Below, piece after piece: positions 54,149 through 63,080 of a DNA stretch of 64,000 nt (the stretch's first letter is position 1; the number at the start of each line of letters is the position of its first letter). Source of the DNA: Curtobacterium sp. 458 (GTDB taxonomy: Bacteria; Actinomycetota; Actinomycetes; Actinomycetales; Microbacteriaceae). Both the position numbers and the translations under genes were made by a program. The stretch covers positions 1,886,799-1,950,798 of the forward strand of contig NZ_CP129104.1 of NCBI RefSeq assembly GCF_030406605.1, in the 5' to 3' direction. The notes under the pieces are model-generated. The model did not search any database. It saw nothing but the letters and a program-made list of their open reading frames with translations, and had not been told where the DNA came from.

Positions 54149-55129
54149 TCACGGAGTGACGGGAGCGTCCCACCACCGCAGCACCCGCGTCCCGACGAGC
54201 GTGAGCCACCGCGATGGCTCGCCCGCGGGGACGTCGACCTCGAGCCACTGCCGACCCGGTGGTCGGTCGCCCTGCACCCATCGTCCGTCCGAACCGCGGG
54301 CAGCGCGGACGACCTCGATCGCTTCGGCCGCGCGCGGGTCGGGTGCTGTGCCGTCCCGGAGTGCCGCCGCCCGGAGGTGGTCGGTCGCGCGGAGCACGGT
54401 GTACTTCCACCGGAACGGGTACGCGAACTCGGTCGCCCACGAGCCGACGAGCGCTCCGTCGGACTTCCGGTGGAGCAGCCGACGGTCGAGCAGGTACTCG
54501 GCGCCCCGGTGTCGGGCTGCGCGGAGGTCCGCGGCGAGCGGGTGCCGCCCGTCGGTCAGGACCTCGTGCTGCAGGAGGCCCTCGATCACGTTGAGCGTCG
54601 AGTGGAACGACGAGACGGTGGAGCCGTCGACCCAGGAGCAGTTCCACCCGCCGTCGTCCATCTGGTGGTCGAGGAGCCACTGCGCGATCCCGTCGACGTC
54701 GGCTCCGAGCCACGCGCCGTTCGCGAGGGTGAAGGCGTTGATGCAGCAGTCGACCTCGCCGCCCCAGTAGGGCAGGTCGTCGTACTCCCACCGGCTGTTC
54801 GCGTCGACGCGTGCGGCGGTGTCTCCGAGGACCGCGGCGCCGAGTCCCCACTCGCGCAGGTCCTTGAGTGCCCACGTGGTCGCCGTGTACGGCTGCCCGG
54901 GCGCCGATGCCTCGGGGCCGTCGGGGTCGAAGTCGGCGGGGAAGTACGCGCCACCGGCCCACTGCCCGTCGCCGTCTTGGTGGGTGAGCAGCGCGGCGCC
55001 GAACCCCTCCGTGGCGACGCGAGCGCGGGTGGCCCGCCAGACCTCGACCGGCGCACCGACGAGGTCCCGCTCCACCTGCCAGCGGATCGCGGGATCGGAG
55101 TCGAGCAGCCAGTCGACGACGTCGTCCAT
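54149..55129 (-). CDS. Squalene-cyclase/prenyltransferase-repeat protein
   Basis: A 326-residue protein of alpha/alpha-toroid repeats as in squalene cyclases and protein prenyltransferases. Repeats are seen at LLTHQDGDGQWAGGAYFPAD, WLLDHQMDDGGWNCSW and YLLDRRLLHRKSDG. It is only about half the length of a true cyclase and lacks the DXDD catalytic motif, so it is probably a non-cyclase toroid protein. An unusual CC pair (EVDCCINAFTL) could bind metal. ATG 55129 chosen. Confidence 0.8.
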   Translation of the reverse strand: MDDVVDWLLDSDPAIRWQVERDLVGAPVEVWRATRARVATEGFGAALLTHQDGDGQWAGGAYFPADFDPDGPEASAPGQPYTATTWALKDLREWGLGAAVLGDTAARVDANSRWEYDDLPYWGGEVDCCINAFTLANGAWLGADVDGIAQWLLDHQMDDGGWNCSWVDGSTVSSFHSTLNVIEGLLQHEVLTDGRHPLAADLRAARHRGAEYLLDRRLLHRKSDGALVGSWATEFAYPFRWKYTVLRATDHLRAAALRDGTAPDPRAAEAIEVVRAARGSDGRWVQGDRPPGRQWLEVDVPAGEPSRWLTLVGTRVLRWWDAPVTP

Positions 55130-55245
55130 GGCGCGGAGGCTACCGCGCTTCCAGCGCATCGCACCACACACCACCGCGATCGCGCGACGCCGCGAGGCCA
55201 CACCGGTGCAGGTTCCCGCAAAGTCGTCGAGCATCCCTCGCGGTA

Positions 55246-55270
55246 GGGACCTGTACGGACGTACGGTCCC
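55246..55270. repeat. Small inverted repeat in divergent intergenic region
   Basis: GGGACC(T)GTAC and GTACGGTCCC pair with one bulged base around a 4-base loop. It lies between the divergent toroid-protein gene and the 55363 gene and may be a regulatory site. Confidence 0.4.
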
Positions 55271-55362
55271 CGCACGGCCCGATCCGAGGCCGCGAGGAGC
55301 CGACCCGAAGGCGACCCGATGGACCACCACGCGAAGCACCATCCCCGCGACGAGGCGGAAGG

Positions 55363-55722
55363 GTGTGCGCCGTGTTGCTCGCCATCCCGCTGAACGCCGT
55401 CGACGAAGTCGACGAGCCCGACGCGCTCGATGATCCCACTGTGTTCGACCGCCGCGAGCTCGCACTCGCACTCGCGCTCGTCCACGAGGACGACTTCGAG
55501 TCCGTGTCCGACACCGTCATCCTGCCGGTCATCGGGGACCGCGTGCGCTACAGCCGCGGCTCCGGGCACCTGATCGGACTCGAGGGCTCGATCGTCACCG
55601 AGGACGACGCCCCCGACCTGCCGCTCGGCCTCCGGTCCGTGCTCCTCGACGGAGAACCGTGGCCGGTCGTCGTCCCGGTGACGAGCCTCGACCGCGTTGT
55701 GCTTCAGCCGACGAACCGGTAG
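55363..55722 (+). CDS. Hypothetical protein, 119 residues
   Basis: A small acidic protein with VDEVDEPDALDDP near the start and a C-terminal beta-rich part (ILPVIGDRVRYSRGSGHLIGLEGSIVTEDDAP). No family recognised. GTG at 55363 or the in-frame GTG at 55372 could start it; a purine-rich GAGGCGGAAGGG lies upstream. Its 3' end overlaps the convergent DUF2087 gene by 19 bases. Confidence 0.6.
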   Translation: MCAVLLAIPLNAVDEVDEPDALDDPTVFDRRELALALALVHEDDFESVSDTVILPVIGDRVRYSRGSGHLIGLEGSIVTEDDAPDLPLGLRSVLLDGEPWPVVVPVTSLDRVVLQPTNR

Positions 55723-56216
55723 GACGCCCCGTCCTCGGTCCGCTCGAGCAGCCCCTGGTCCACCGCGTCCCGCCGGACGACCGCGACGTCCTCCGCGAAC
55801 ATCGCGATGGCAGCATTGAGCACCGGCTCGGTCAGGGGCCGCGTACGACCCAGACGATCGCCCACGATCCCGACGATGCGGAGGGACAGCGGGACGCGCT
55901 CGGCCTCAGCGTGCGGCATCCGCGCGATCCGGTCGAACTCGAGGGCCGCAGCGGGCGCCTGCAGCAGCTGCAGTGTCCGCGCGGTCGACCCGAGCAGTGC
56001 TCGGTCCGGACCGTGCTCGTCCACCCAGTCGAACGCGTCGACGGCCGCGCGGGTCCGGTCGTCGAGCTCGCCGTCGCCGACCAGCGCGGCCCGGAGCGTC
56101 GGGCTGGCGAGCACTGCGACGGCCTGCCGCGCACGGGCCATCGCGCGGGCGACGTCGGACGGCCCGGCACTCGACTGAGCCGACGCGCGCGCACCAGACG
56201 ACGCCCCCGCACCCAT
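55704..56216 (-). CDS. DUF2087 family protein
   Basis: A 170-residue protein ending in the DUF2087 domain (RPLTEPVLNAAIAMFAEDVAVVRRDAVDQGLLERTEDGASYRFVG), a small winged-helix-like fold found on regulators and alone. The N-terminal helical region has no named family. ATG at 56216 shares one base with the stop of the acetyltransferase gene (TGATG), so the two are translationally coupled. Confidence 0.85.
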   Translation of the reverse strand: MGAGASSGARASAQSSAGPSDVARAMARARQAVAVLASPTLRAALVGDGELDDRTRAAVDAFDWVDEHGPDRALLGSTARTLQLLQAPAAALEFDRIARMPHAEAERVPLSLRIVGIVGDRLGRTRPLTEPVLNAAIAMFAEDVAVVRRDAVDQGLLERTEDGASYRFVG

Positions 56217-57550
56217 CAGAAGTACGTGATCCCGTGCGGCGTCCGCTCCGGCAGCAGCATCGCGCGCAGCCGGGTGACCGCGGTCGGGTCGTCTGCCTGG
56301 ATGAGCCCGGCGGCCGCGAGCGTCGTGGGCGACACCGACCCGATGAGCACCGCACCGAGGTCGGCGACGTCGAGACGCACGTCGGCAGCGCCGTCGGCGT
56401 CCCCGTCGGGAGTGTCTGCGATCCGCGTGACGGATCCGCGCCCGTCGACCACGTCGAGCCGGTACGTCCCGGCAGCGAACCCCATCGCGTCGGAGACCGC
56501 CAGCGTCAGCGACCCGTCGACGGCGTACGGCCGCGACTCCAGGACGCGGGCGACGTCGAGGACGCGCAGCCAGACGTGGTCCTCCTCGTGCTCGACGTCG
56601 TACGCCCGGTTGTCGCCGAGCGCCGCAACGATCGGGTCGTCCAGCCGCGAGCGGTTGTACCGCACGACGTCGTTGAGGTCGATCGAGAGCAGGAACTCCC
56701 AGAGCGACAGGTAGGCCTCGTCGGTGGCGTAGACGAGGTCGACGATCTCGAGGACGGTGTCGTCGTCGCGACCGTGGCCTTCCTTGACCCGCCAGGTCAC
56801 GTAGCCGTCGACCTCGTCCACACCAGACGGCCTGTGCACGGCAGCCCGCACGTCCTTCGCGGGCTCGCCGTCGTACCCGCGGAGCCCGAGCGCGACGGGC
56901 CACGTCCCCGTGTTCCGCACCATCGACCCCGGCGTACAGGCGTCGAACCGGGCGAAGACCTCGCGGGCGGGGCCGGCCTCGAGCCATTCGGGCGTGACGA
57001 CCGTGACGGTGCCCGAGGTCGGCGCGAGCAGCGGCAGCGCGCGGGCACGACGGACGCGGACGGCGCGCTCGCGGATGGCGCTGCCGAACCCGAACCGCCG
57101 GTAGATCGTGCCCTCGGAGGCGGTGAGCGACGCCATCGCGTACCCCTCGGCGACGCCCTGCTCGAGCGCACGGGTCATCATCGCGCGGAGGATCCCGCGT
57201 CGCCGCTCGGTGGGTCGGACGGTCACGGCGCTGATCGCCTGCGTGTCGACCGTCGAGCCGTCACCCCAGCTGAGCGCCTTGCGGAACCAGGCGAAGGTGC
57301 CGGCGGGCCAGGTCTCGTCGACGGAGCCGGGCAGCGGGTGTCGGACGTACGCACCGAGCCACGTCTGGTCGTCCGCGGCGAACTCGCCGACGGCGCGCGC
57401 TGCGTGCTCGGGCGTCGCATCGGTCTCGTGGAAGCCCAGGTTGACCGCGCGCATCCACGCGGTGGTCTCCGCGGTGGGAGCCCCCTGCTCGTCCAGCGCC
57501 GGCGCGATGGTGCGCAGCTCGTACCGTTCGTCGAATGCGTCGCTGCTCAC
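56216..57550 (-). CDS. Eis-like GNAT acetyltransferase
   Basis: A 444-residue protein with Eis architecture: N-terminal GNAT domain (AISAVTVRPTERRRGILRAMMTRALEQGVAEGYAMASLTASEGTIYRRFGFG, acetyl-CoA site near residues 108-150), a second GNAT-like domain and a SCP2-type C-terminal domain (about residues 335-444). The C-terminal carboxylate that acts in Eis catalysis would be Phe444. Substrates of Eis relatives include aminoglycosides and small amines. GTG start at 57550. Confidence 0.92.
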   Translation of the reverse strand: MSSDAFDERYELRTIAPALDEQGAPTAETTAWMRAVNLGFHETDATPEHAARAVGEFAADDQTWLGAYVRHPLPGSVDETWPAGTFAWFRKALSWGDGSTVDTQAISAVTVRPTERRRGILRAMMTRALEQGVAEGYAMASLTASEGTIYRRFGFGSAIRERAVRVRRARALPLLAPTSGTVTVVTPEWLEAGPAREVFARFDACTPGSMVRNTGTWPVALGLRGYDGEPAKDVRAAVHRPSGVDEVDGYVTWRVKEGHGRDDDTVLEIVDLVYATDEAYLSLWEFLLSIDLNDVVRYNRSRLDDPIVAALGDNRAYDVEHEEDHVWLRVLDVARVLESRPYAVDGSLTLAVSDAMGFAAGTYRLDVVDGRGSVTRIADTPDGDADGAADVRLDVADLGAVLIGSVSPTTLAAAGLIQADDPTAVTRLRAMLLPERTPHGITYF

Positions 57551-57668
57551 GACCCCGACACTATCGGGAGCCTGCGCGGGCGCGACAGCGCCCGCTCAGC
57601 GCCGCGGACACCGGACGGGAGGCACGGGTCGGCCCCGCCGCGACGGCCCACCCTCCGGACGTGCGTCG

Positions 57669-59159
57669 TCAGGGCGTGCCGCGCCGCGCCTCCTGGGCGA
57701 TCACCTCGTCGAGGTCCGCCAGCTTGCGCATCTGCTGCAGGGGACGCGCCATGCGGTTGTTGTTCCGCAGCGCGGGTTCCGTCCGCGCGAGGAACGCCCA
57801 GTAGCCGGCCGTGAACGGGCAGGCGTCCTCGCCGACCCGCTTCGTCGGGTCGTACCGGCAGCCGCCGCAGTGGTCCGACATCCGGTCGATGTAGCGCCCG
57901 CCGGAGGCGTACGGCTTCGTGGCGACCATCCCGCCGTCCGCGTGCTGCGACATCCCGATGATGTTCGCGGGCATCACCCAGTCGGTCCCGTCCACGAAGA
58001 CGTCGGTGAACCACTCGGTCAGGTGCACCGGGTCGTAGCCACGCTGCAGGGCGAAGTTGCCGAGCACCATGAGCCGCTGGATGTGGTGCAGCCAGCCGTG
58101 CTCGTGCAGGCCGTCGATCGCGGTGTGCAGACAGGCCGCGTCGATCTCCGACGCGTCGAGCTCCTTCCACCAGCGGGGGAGCCGCTCGTGGGCGTCGAGG
58201 GCGTTCTCGGACGCGCCGTAGTCGTCGCCGAACCACCAGTAGAGGTGCCAGACGTAGTCGCGCCACCCGGCGATCTGCCGGACGAAGCCCTCGACGCTCG
58301 CGAGCGGCGCGTCGTCGTCGCGGTGCGCCACGAGGGCGGCCTCGATCGCGTCGCGCGGGTCGAGGACGCCGAGGTTCATCGGCACGCTGAGCAGCGAGTG
58401 CGCCATCGTCCAGTCGTCCGTGAGCGTGGCGTCCTCGAACGGCCCGAAGTCGTTCAGCCGGGTGCGGACGAAGTCGTCGAGGGCGTGCTGCGCCTCCGCC
58501 GGGGTGACCGCGAACCGGCGTCGGTCGTCGGCGCCGACGAACCGCGCGAGCCCGTCCCGCTCCCATCGGTCGAGGTCACGCCGGACCTCGGCGTCGACGT
58601 CGTCCTCCTCGGGCCACCACGGGTCGGGGAGCCCGAGCGTCGTCGCACCCTTCGGCGGGGACTCGCGGTTCTGGTCGTCGAGGCTGAACTTCCCGCCGAT
58701 CGGCTTGTCCGAGCGCATCAACCAACCCTCGCGCTTGCGGACCCGCTCGTAGAACGCCTCCATCCGGAAGCGGCCGGTGCCCTGCGCGGCCCACTCGGCG
58801 AACTCGTCCTCGTCGGTGACGAACCCGCGGCTCGGCAGCACCTCGGTGCCCTTGCCCCAGTGCCGCACCTGCGCCCGGAGCGTGCGGGACGGCGGGTCCA
58901 CGACCTCGAGGTCGTCCCGGCCGACGAGCGCGTCCTTCAGCGCGTCGACCTGCACGTGCTCGACCCGGTCGCCCTCGCCGCGCTCGTGGAGATCGTGCAC
59001 GAGGTGCCGGAGGGCGCTCAACCACAGGTGCGCCTTGGCACGGTGCATCGGCCTCGCGGTGAGGAACTCCCGCGCCTCGACCACGAGGAGCGGACCGCCG
59101 TCGTCGAAGTCCGGGCCGTACTGGCCCGGCAGGATCAGGCGGCGGCGCTGGTCGGTCAT
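57669..59159 (-). CDS. FeS-type bacterial cryptochrome/(6-4) photolyase
   Basis: A 496-residue DNA photolyase-related protein of the FeS-BCP group, using FAD, a ribolumazine-type antenna and a [4Fe-4S] cluster to repair (6-4) photoproducts. The four cluster cysteines are Cys343, Cys431, Cys434 and Cys447, with spacings 88, 3 and 13 identical to Agrobacterium PhrB. Other landmarks are LPGQYGPDF at the start, NGGMVATKPYASGGRYIDRMSDHCGGCRY and DWTMAHSLLS. ATG at 59159. Together with the SplB-like gene it suggests emphasis on UV repair. Confidence 0.94.
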   Translation of the reverse strand: MTDQRRRLILPGQYGPDFDDGGPLLVVEAREFLTARPMHRAKAHLWLSALRHLVHDLHERGEGDRVEHVQVDALKDALVGRDDLEVVDPPSRTLRAQVRHWGKGTEVLPSRGFVTDEDEFAEWAAQGTGRFRMEAFYERVRKREGWLMRSDKPIGGKFSLDDQNRESPPKGATTLGLPDPWWPEEDDVDAEVRRDLDRWERDGLARFVGADDRRRFAVTPAEAQHALDDFVRTRLNDFGPFEDATLTDDWTMAHSLLSVPMNLGVLDPRDAIEAALVAHRDDDAPLASVEGFVRQIAGWRDYVWHLYWWFGDDYGASENALDAHERLPRWWKELDASEIDAACLHTAIDGLHEHGWLHHIQRLMVLGNFALQRGYDPVHLTEWFTDVFVDGTDWVMPANIIGMSQHADGGMVATKPYASGGRYIDRMSDHCGGCRYDPTKRVGEDACPFTAGYWAFLARTEPALRNNNRMARPLQQMRKLADLDEVIAQEARRGTP

Positions 59160-59324
59160 GCCGCGGACGGTACGCGAGCGTGCGACCGGTGGCCCGGTGC
59201 GTCCCCCGACTCCACGGCGGTTCTGCGGGTGGCCCGGTCTGTGTAGGGTGACGGACATGCAGTGCCGCTGAACCGTTCTTCGACTCCCACCCGTGCGCCG
59301 CTCGGCGCCGTCGAAAGGTTCACC

Positions 59325-60212
59325 ATGCCCTCCTCCGCACTGCCCCTGCATCGGTCCCTACCCCTGGCCGGCAAGACGGCCCTCGTCACCGGCGTCTCGC
59401 GGCGTCGGGGCATCGGGTTCGCCGTCGCGTCGAAGCTCGCCGACCTCGGCGCCAGCATCGTCGTCCACCACCACCGGCCGCACGACCTCGACCTCCCGTG
59501 GGGTGGTGACGACCTCGACTCCGTTCGTGACGGGCTCCGCGCCCACCTGACCGAGGGAGCCCGGTTCACGGACGTCCCCGGCGACCTGTCCGACCCGTCG
59601 ACGATCCCCGGGCTCATCGACACCGCGACGGCGCTCACCGGCCGCCTCGACGTGCTCGTCTGCAACCACGCCAAGAGCGGCGACGACGGCAGCATCCTCG
59701 ACATGACCCCCGAGCGGCTCAGCGCGTTCTGGGAGGTCAACACCCGCGCGACGCTCCTGCTCACCGCCGAGTTCGCCCGACGGCGAGCACCGCGGACGGA
59801 CGAGCCGCGGCGACCGGGGGACCGGATCACCGGGTCGGGTCCCTACACCGAGGCGCAGGGTCACGTGTTCTGGATGACCTCCGGCCAGATCCACGGGGCG
59901 ATGATCGGTGAGGTCGCGTACGCCGCGAGCAAGGCCGCGCTCGCCGGGGTGACCGCCACCGTGGCGAAGGAGCTGCTCGAGCTCGGCATCGTGCTCAACA
60001 CGGTCAACCCGGGGCCGGTGAACACGGGTTACATGGACCCGGAGACCACCGACCGGTCGCTCGACGGGCTGCAGGAGTACCTCGCGAGCACGCCGTTCGG
60101 CCGGGTCGGGACGCCGCAGGACCCCGCCGAGCTCATCGGCTGGTTGGCGACGTCGTCGGGGAGCTGGGTGGTGGGGCAGGTCCTCACGTCCGACGGCGGC
60201 TTCTCGCTCTAG
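59325..60212 (+). CDS. Short-chain dehydrogenase/reductase
   Basis: A 295-residue classical SDR. The Rossmann motif TGVSRRRGIG lies near residue 22, NHAKSG is the NNAG equivalent, and the catalytic set is Ser in WMTSGQIHG with Tyr199 and Lys203 (YAASK). Similar to 3-oxoacyl-ACP reductase-like SDRs, including NPGPVNTGYMDP. ATG at 59325 follows GAAAGG. Divergent from the photolyase. Substrate unknown. Confidence 0.93.
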   Translation: MPSSALPLHRSLPLAGKTALVTGVSRRRGIGFAVASKLADLGASIVVHHHRPHDLDLPWGGDDLDSVRDGLRAHLTEGARFTDVPGDLSDPSTIPGLIDTATALTGRLDVLVCNHAKSGDDGSILDMTPERLSAFWEVNTRATLLLTAEFARRRAPRTDEPRRPGDRITGSGPYTEAQGHVFWMTSGQIHGAMIGEVAYAASKAALAGVTATVAKELLELGIVLNTVNPGPVNTGYMDPETTDRSLDGLQEYLASTPFGRVGTPQDPAELIGWLATSSGSWVVGQVLTSDGGFSL

Positions 60213-60215
60213 CGG

Positions 60216-60821
60216 TCACGGCCTCCCGGCCACGGCGCCGCCCGAGGCCGGGACGATCTTCCGCATCACGGTCTTCCGCTTCCCGAGCTGCCGCTCGAAC
60301 GTGAAGCCCGCCTGCTCGAACATCGACCGCGTCCCGTTGTGGAGGAACGAGGACGAGGTCCGCTTGCCGGGTCCCGGTTCGTTCGGGAACGACACGACCT
60401 CGCCCCCGCCGGCAGCAGCGATCAGGTCGAGGGCTCCGTCGAGGGCCTCGCGAGCGACGCCGGCCCTGCGGTGGTCGCGGTCGACGAAGAAGCAGGTGAT
60501 CCGCCACGGCGCCGGTCGGCTCTCGCCCGCGTCGTACTCCTTGCGGTGGTAGATGTTCGGCAGCTCCGCGGGGGAGCCGTACTCGCACCAGGCGATCGCA
60601 TCGTCGCCGTCGAACACCAGTGCCGCGTGCGCCACGCCCTCGGACACGAGTCGTTCCTTGAAGGTGGGCCCGTCGTGCTCCCGCTTCACGGTCTGGTCGG
60701 TGTCGCCGTGGAAGTACGAGCACCAGCAGCCGCCCCAGACGCCGTTGTGCTTCGCAGCGAGGGCGCGCCAGGCGTCGAACGTCTCGGGGGTCAGGGGCTT
60801 CACCACGTGTCCGTCGGACAT
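60216..60821 (-). CDS. GNAT family N-acetyltransferase
   Basis: A 201-residue GNAT. The N-terminal half has conserved GGCWCSYFHGD, the acetyl-CoA loop lies at RDHRRAGVAREALDGALDLIAAAGGG, and the tail carries GTRSMFEQAGFTFERQLGKRKTVMRKIV. Common in actinobacteria; acceptor unknown. ATG at 60821 follows GGAGGTG. Convergent with the SDR gene with only three bases between stops. Confidence 0.88.
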   Translation of the reverse strand: MSDGHVVKPLTPETFDAWRALAAKHNGVWGGCWCSYFHGDTDQTVKREHDGPTFKERLVSEGVAHAALVFDGDDAIAWCEYGSPAELPNIYHRKEYDAGESRPAPWRITCFFVDRDHRRAGVAREALDGALDLIAAAGGGEVVSFPNEPGPGKRTSSSFLHNGTRSMFEQAGFTFERQLGKRKTVMRKIVPASGGAVAGRP

Positions 60822-60922
60822 GACGGCACCTCCTCCGTCGCAGGTCGTGTGGGTGCATCCTGCCACCGGAGCGCAGCGGTCGGGCAGCTTCCGTGACCGG
60901 CACGGCCGTGGCGACCACGTCC

Positions 60923-61450
60923 TCAGTCGGTCGCGCCCTTCGGCGGGTCGACGAGCAGCGCGACCCGGTCGGCGAGGTACCCCGCGAGCGGCACCGCGTC
61001 GCCCGCCGTCGGGGACCACCGGACGAGGGGCTCGTCACCTTCGACGGTGAGCACGCCGTCCGACCCGACCAACGTCTCGTCGAGCGGGATCGGCGTCGCG
61101 CTGTGGTTCACGGTGTCACCCGGAGCGAAGTGCCCCTTCTGCGCGGCCGCACGGTACGCCCGGCGCACCTCGGCCGACACCGACACGAACTGTGAGCGAC
61201 CGGGCTCGGTGACGCGCGTGATGCGACCGGTCGCCCACACCCGCCCGACCGTCTCGGGTGACGACCCCAGGAGCAGCGCGCCGACCCGCCACACCCGCCC
61301 GAGCGAGCGGATCGTGGGGTCGCGCCGGATGCCGAGGAGGGCCTTGGGCTCGACGTACTCGCCGAGCGCTTCGTCGCGGGCGTCGGCGGCGTCGAGCGTC
61401 CGTGCGGCGTCACCGAGGAGCGCCTTCGCCCGAGCAACACCGTCCGTCAC
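60923..61450 (-). CDS. Conserved hypothetical protein (actinobacterial)
   Basis: A 175-residue soluble protein without a named domain. It is rich in Ala, Arg and Asp with sections GIRRDPTIRSLGRVWRVGALLLG and GRSQFVSVSAEVRRAYRAAAQKGHFAPGDTVNHS that look conserved. No signal or membrane span. GTG at 61450. Divergent from pnuC; its ribosome site is poor. Confidence 0.7.
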   Translation of the reverse strand: MTDGVARAKALLGDAARTLDAADARDEALGEYVEPKALLGIRRDPTIRSLGRVWRVGALLLGSSPETVGRVWATGRITRVTEPGRSQFVSVSAEVRRAYRAAAQKGHFAPGDTVNHSATPIPLDETLVGSDGVLTVEGDEPLVRWSPTAGDAVPLAGYLADRVALLVDPPKGATD

Positions 61451-61573
61451 GGCTCTCGAGCGTAGCCCCGCCGACCGGCACCCGGCACGTGGTGCCCGTC
61501 ACACCGCGCAGCGTGGCCGCTGGAATGCCACGGCGTCCCCTACCGTTGCACCGACCGGAAACGAGGAGGGCCC

Positions 61574-62239
61574 ATGGGCAGCGTGCGCTGGCTGTTCGAC
61601 GCACAGATCGTCATCGGTGACCAGACGGTGCTCTGGCGCGAGGTGATCGGCAACGTCTTCGGTCTGCTCAGCGCCCTCGGCGGGATGCGCCGGAAGATCT
61701 GGGCGTGGCCCGTCGGCATCCTCGGCAACGCCCTGCTCTTCACCGTGTTCATGGGCGCGCTGTTCGACACCCCGAACCCGGTGAACCTGCTCGGTCAGGC
61801 GGGACGCCAGGTCATGTTCATCATCGTGAGCGTCTACGGCTGGTACCGCTGGACGCACCGCCCGGCGGAGGCGACCACCGTGATCGACCCGCACTGGGCC
61901 TCCTGGCGGACCCGCGGACTGTTGGTCCTGGGGATGGTGGGCGGCACCGCGATCCTGACCCCGCTGTTCCGCGCCCTCGGCTCGTACGAGCCGGTGTGGA
62001 GCGACGCGTGGATCTTCGTCGGTTCCCTGCTCGCCACCTACGGCATGGCCAAGGGTTGGGTCGAGTTCTGGCTCGTCTGGGTGGCCGTCGACCTGGTCGG
62101 CGTGCCCCTGCTGTTCTCCGCCGGCTACTACGCGTCGGGGCTGATGTACGTCTTCTACGGGGTGTTCACGCTGACCGGGTTCTTCGTCTGGATGCGCCAG
62201 CGGACCAAGCCGCCGGCCGCGCCGGTGACGGTGGGCTGA
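61574..62239 (+). CDS. pnuC: Nicotinamide riboside transporter PnuC
   Basis: A 221-residue transporter of the PnuC family importing nicotinamide riboside for NAD synthesis. Seven predicted spans; substrate-site signatures include RKIWAWPVGILGNALLF and GRQVMFIIVSVYGWYRW. Start follows GAGGAGGG. No nadR-like kinase is linked, so phosphorylation must occur by an enzyme encoded elsewhere. Half an arm of the hairpin family (CCTGGAGGCACGG) follows the stop. Confidence 0.94.
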   Translation: MGSVRWLFDAQIVIGDQTVLWREVIGNVFGLLSALGGMRRKIWAWPVGILGNALLFTVFMGALFDTPNPVNLLGQAGRQVMFIIVSVYGWYRWTHRPAEATTVIDPHWASWRTRGLLVLGMVGGTAILTPLFRALGSYEPVWSDAWIFVGSLLATYGMAKGWVEFWLVWVAVDLVGVPLLFSAGYYASGLMYVFYGVFTLTGFFVWMRQRTKPPAAPVTVG

Positions 62240-62351
62240 CCGCCTGGAGGCACGGCTCGAGTCCGTCACGGAGGCCGGCTCCTGCTGCGGCGATCGCGAC
62301 ACCCCCGCTCGGGTTGCAGACATCTGCTCACTCTTCGGGTGAGATGGGCGG

Positions 62352-63080
62352 ATGACCGACCAGCACGCGGCCGCACTCGAGGACGAACAGTCGCTCGCCG
62401 AGCGGATCGTCCGGGGCGCCATCCGCGCCTACCGGCTGCACCCGTTCGACCAGGTCGACGCCGCCGTCGTCGCCGAGGTGGCCGGGGTGCCCCTCGACGC
62501 CGTCGCCCGCGTCTTCCCGACCTGGGACGCGCTGCTGCTCGTCACCTACGACCGCTGGACCCAGCTCCGGGGAACGCGACGCAACGTGCAACCGAGCTGC
62601 ACCATCGAGCACGTCCGGATGACCCTCGCCGAGGACGTCGCCGACCCCGGGCTCGTCCGGGTGCTCGCGGGCGTGATCAACATCGCCGCCGCCGAGTCCG
62701 GCTTCGCCGAGCTGTTCCGGAAGCGCTTCGAGGAGTACGTGGGGGAGCTGACCGCGGGCCTCCAGCGCGACTTCGACGCCGAGACCGAGCGGTCCGTCGT
62801 GCCCGCGGACGTCGCGGCCACCCAGCTGCTCGCCGTCTACGAGGGCCTGCAGATCCAGATGCTCGTACGGCCGCACGTCGACGTCCTCGTCGAGTACGAC
62901 CGTGCCGTCCGGACCCTGCGACAGGGGTGGCAGCAGCGCGCGGTGCCGGCGTGGGACCTCGACGCGCCCTCGGCGGTGGCGGCTCCGGGTGCGGTGCCGG
63001 GCGCCGGTGTTGCGCCGGTTTCACCGCCGACGGTCACCGGGCTGCCGGTCGTCCCCGACGCCACGACGCGATCTGCCTGA
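62352..63080 (+). CDS. TetR-family transcriptional regulator
   Basis: A 242-residue TetR-type regulator. The helix-turn-helix is at DAAVVAEVAGVPLDAVARVFPTWDALLLVTYDRW (about residues 37-70), with the recognition helix ending VFPTWDAL. A C-terminal ligand domain and a disordered Pro/Val/Ala tail follow. Its 3' end overlaps the convergent ABC-2 permease gene by 47 bases. It may control that exporter; no operator was seen. Confidence 0.88.
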   Translation: MTDQHAAALEDEQSLAERIVRGAIRAYRLHPFDQVDAAVVAEVAGVPLDAVARVFPTWDALLLVTYDRWTQLRGTRRNVQPSCTIEHVRMTLAEDVADPGLVRVLAGVINIAAAESGFAELFRKRFEEYVGELTAGLQRDFDAETERSVVPADVAATQLLAVYEGLQIQMLVRPHVDVLVEYDRAVRTLRQGWQQRAVPAWDLDAPSAVAAPGAVPGAGVAPVSPPTVTGLPVVPDATTRSA

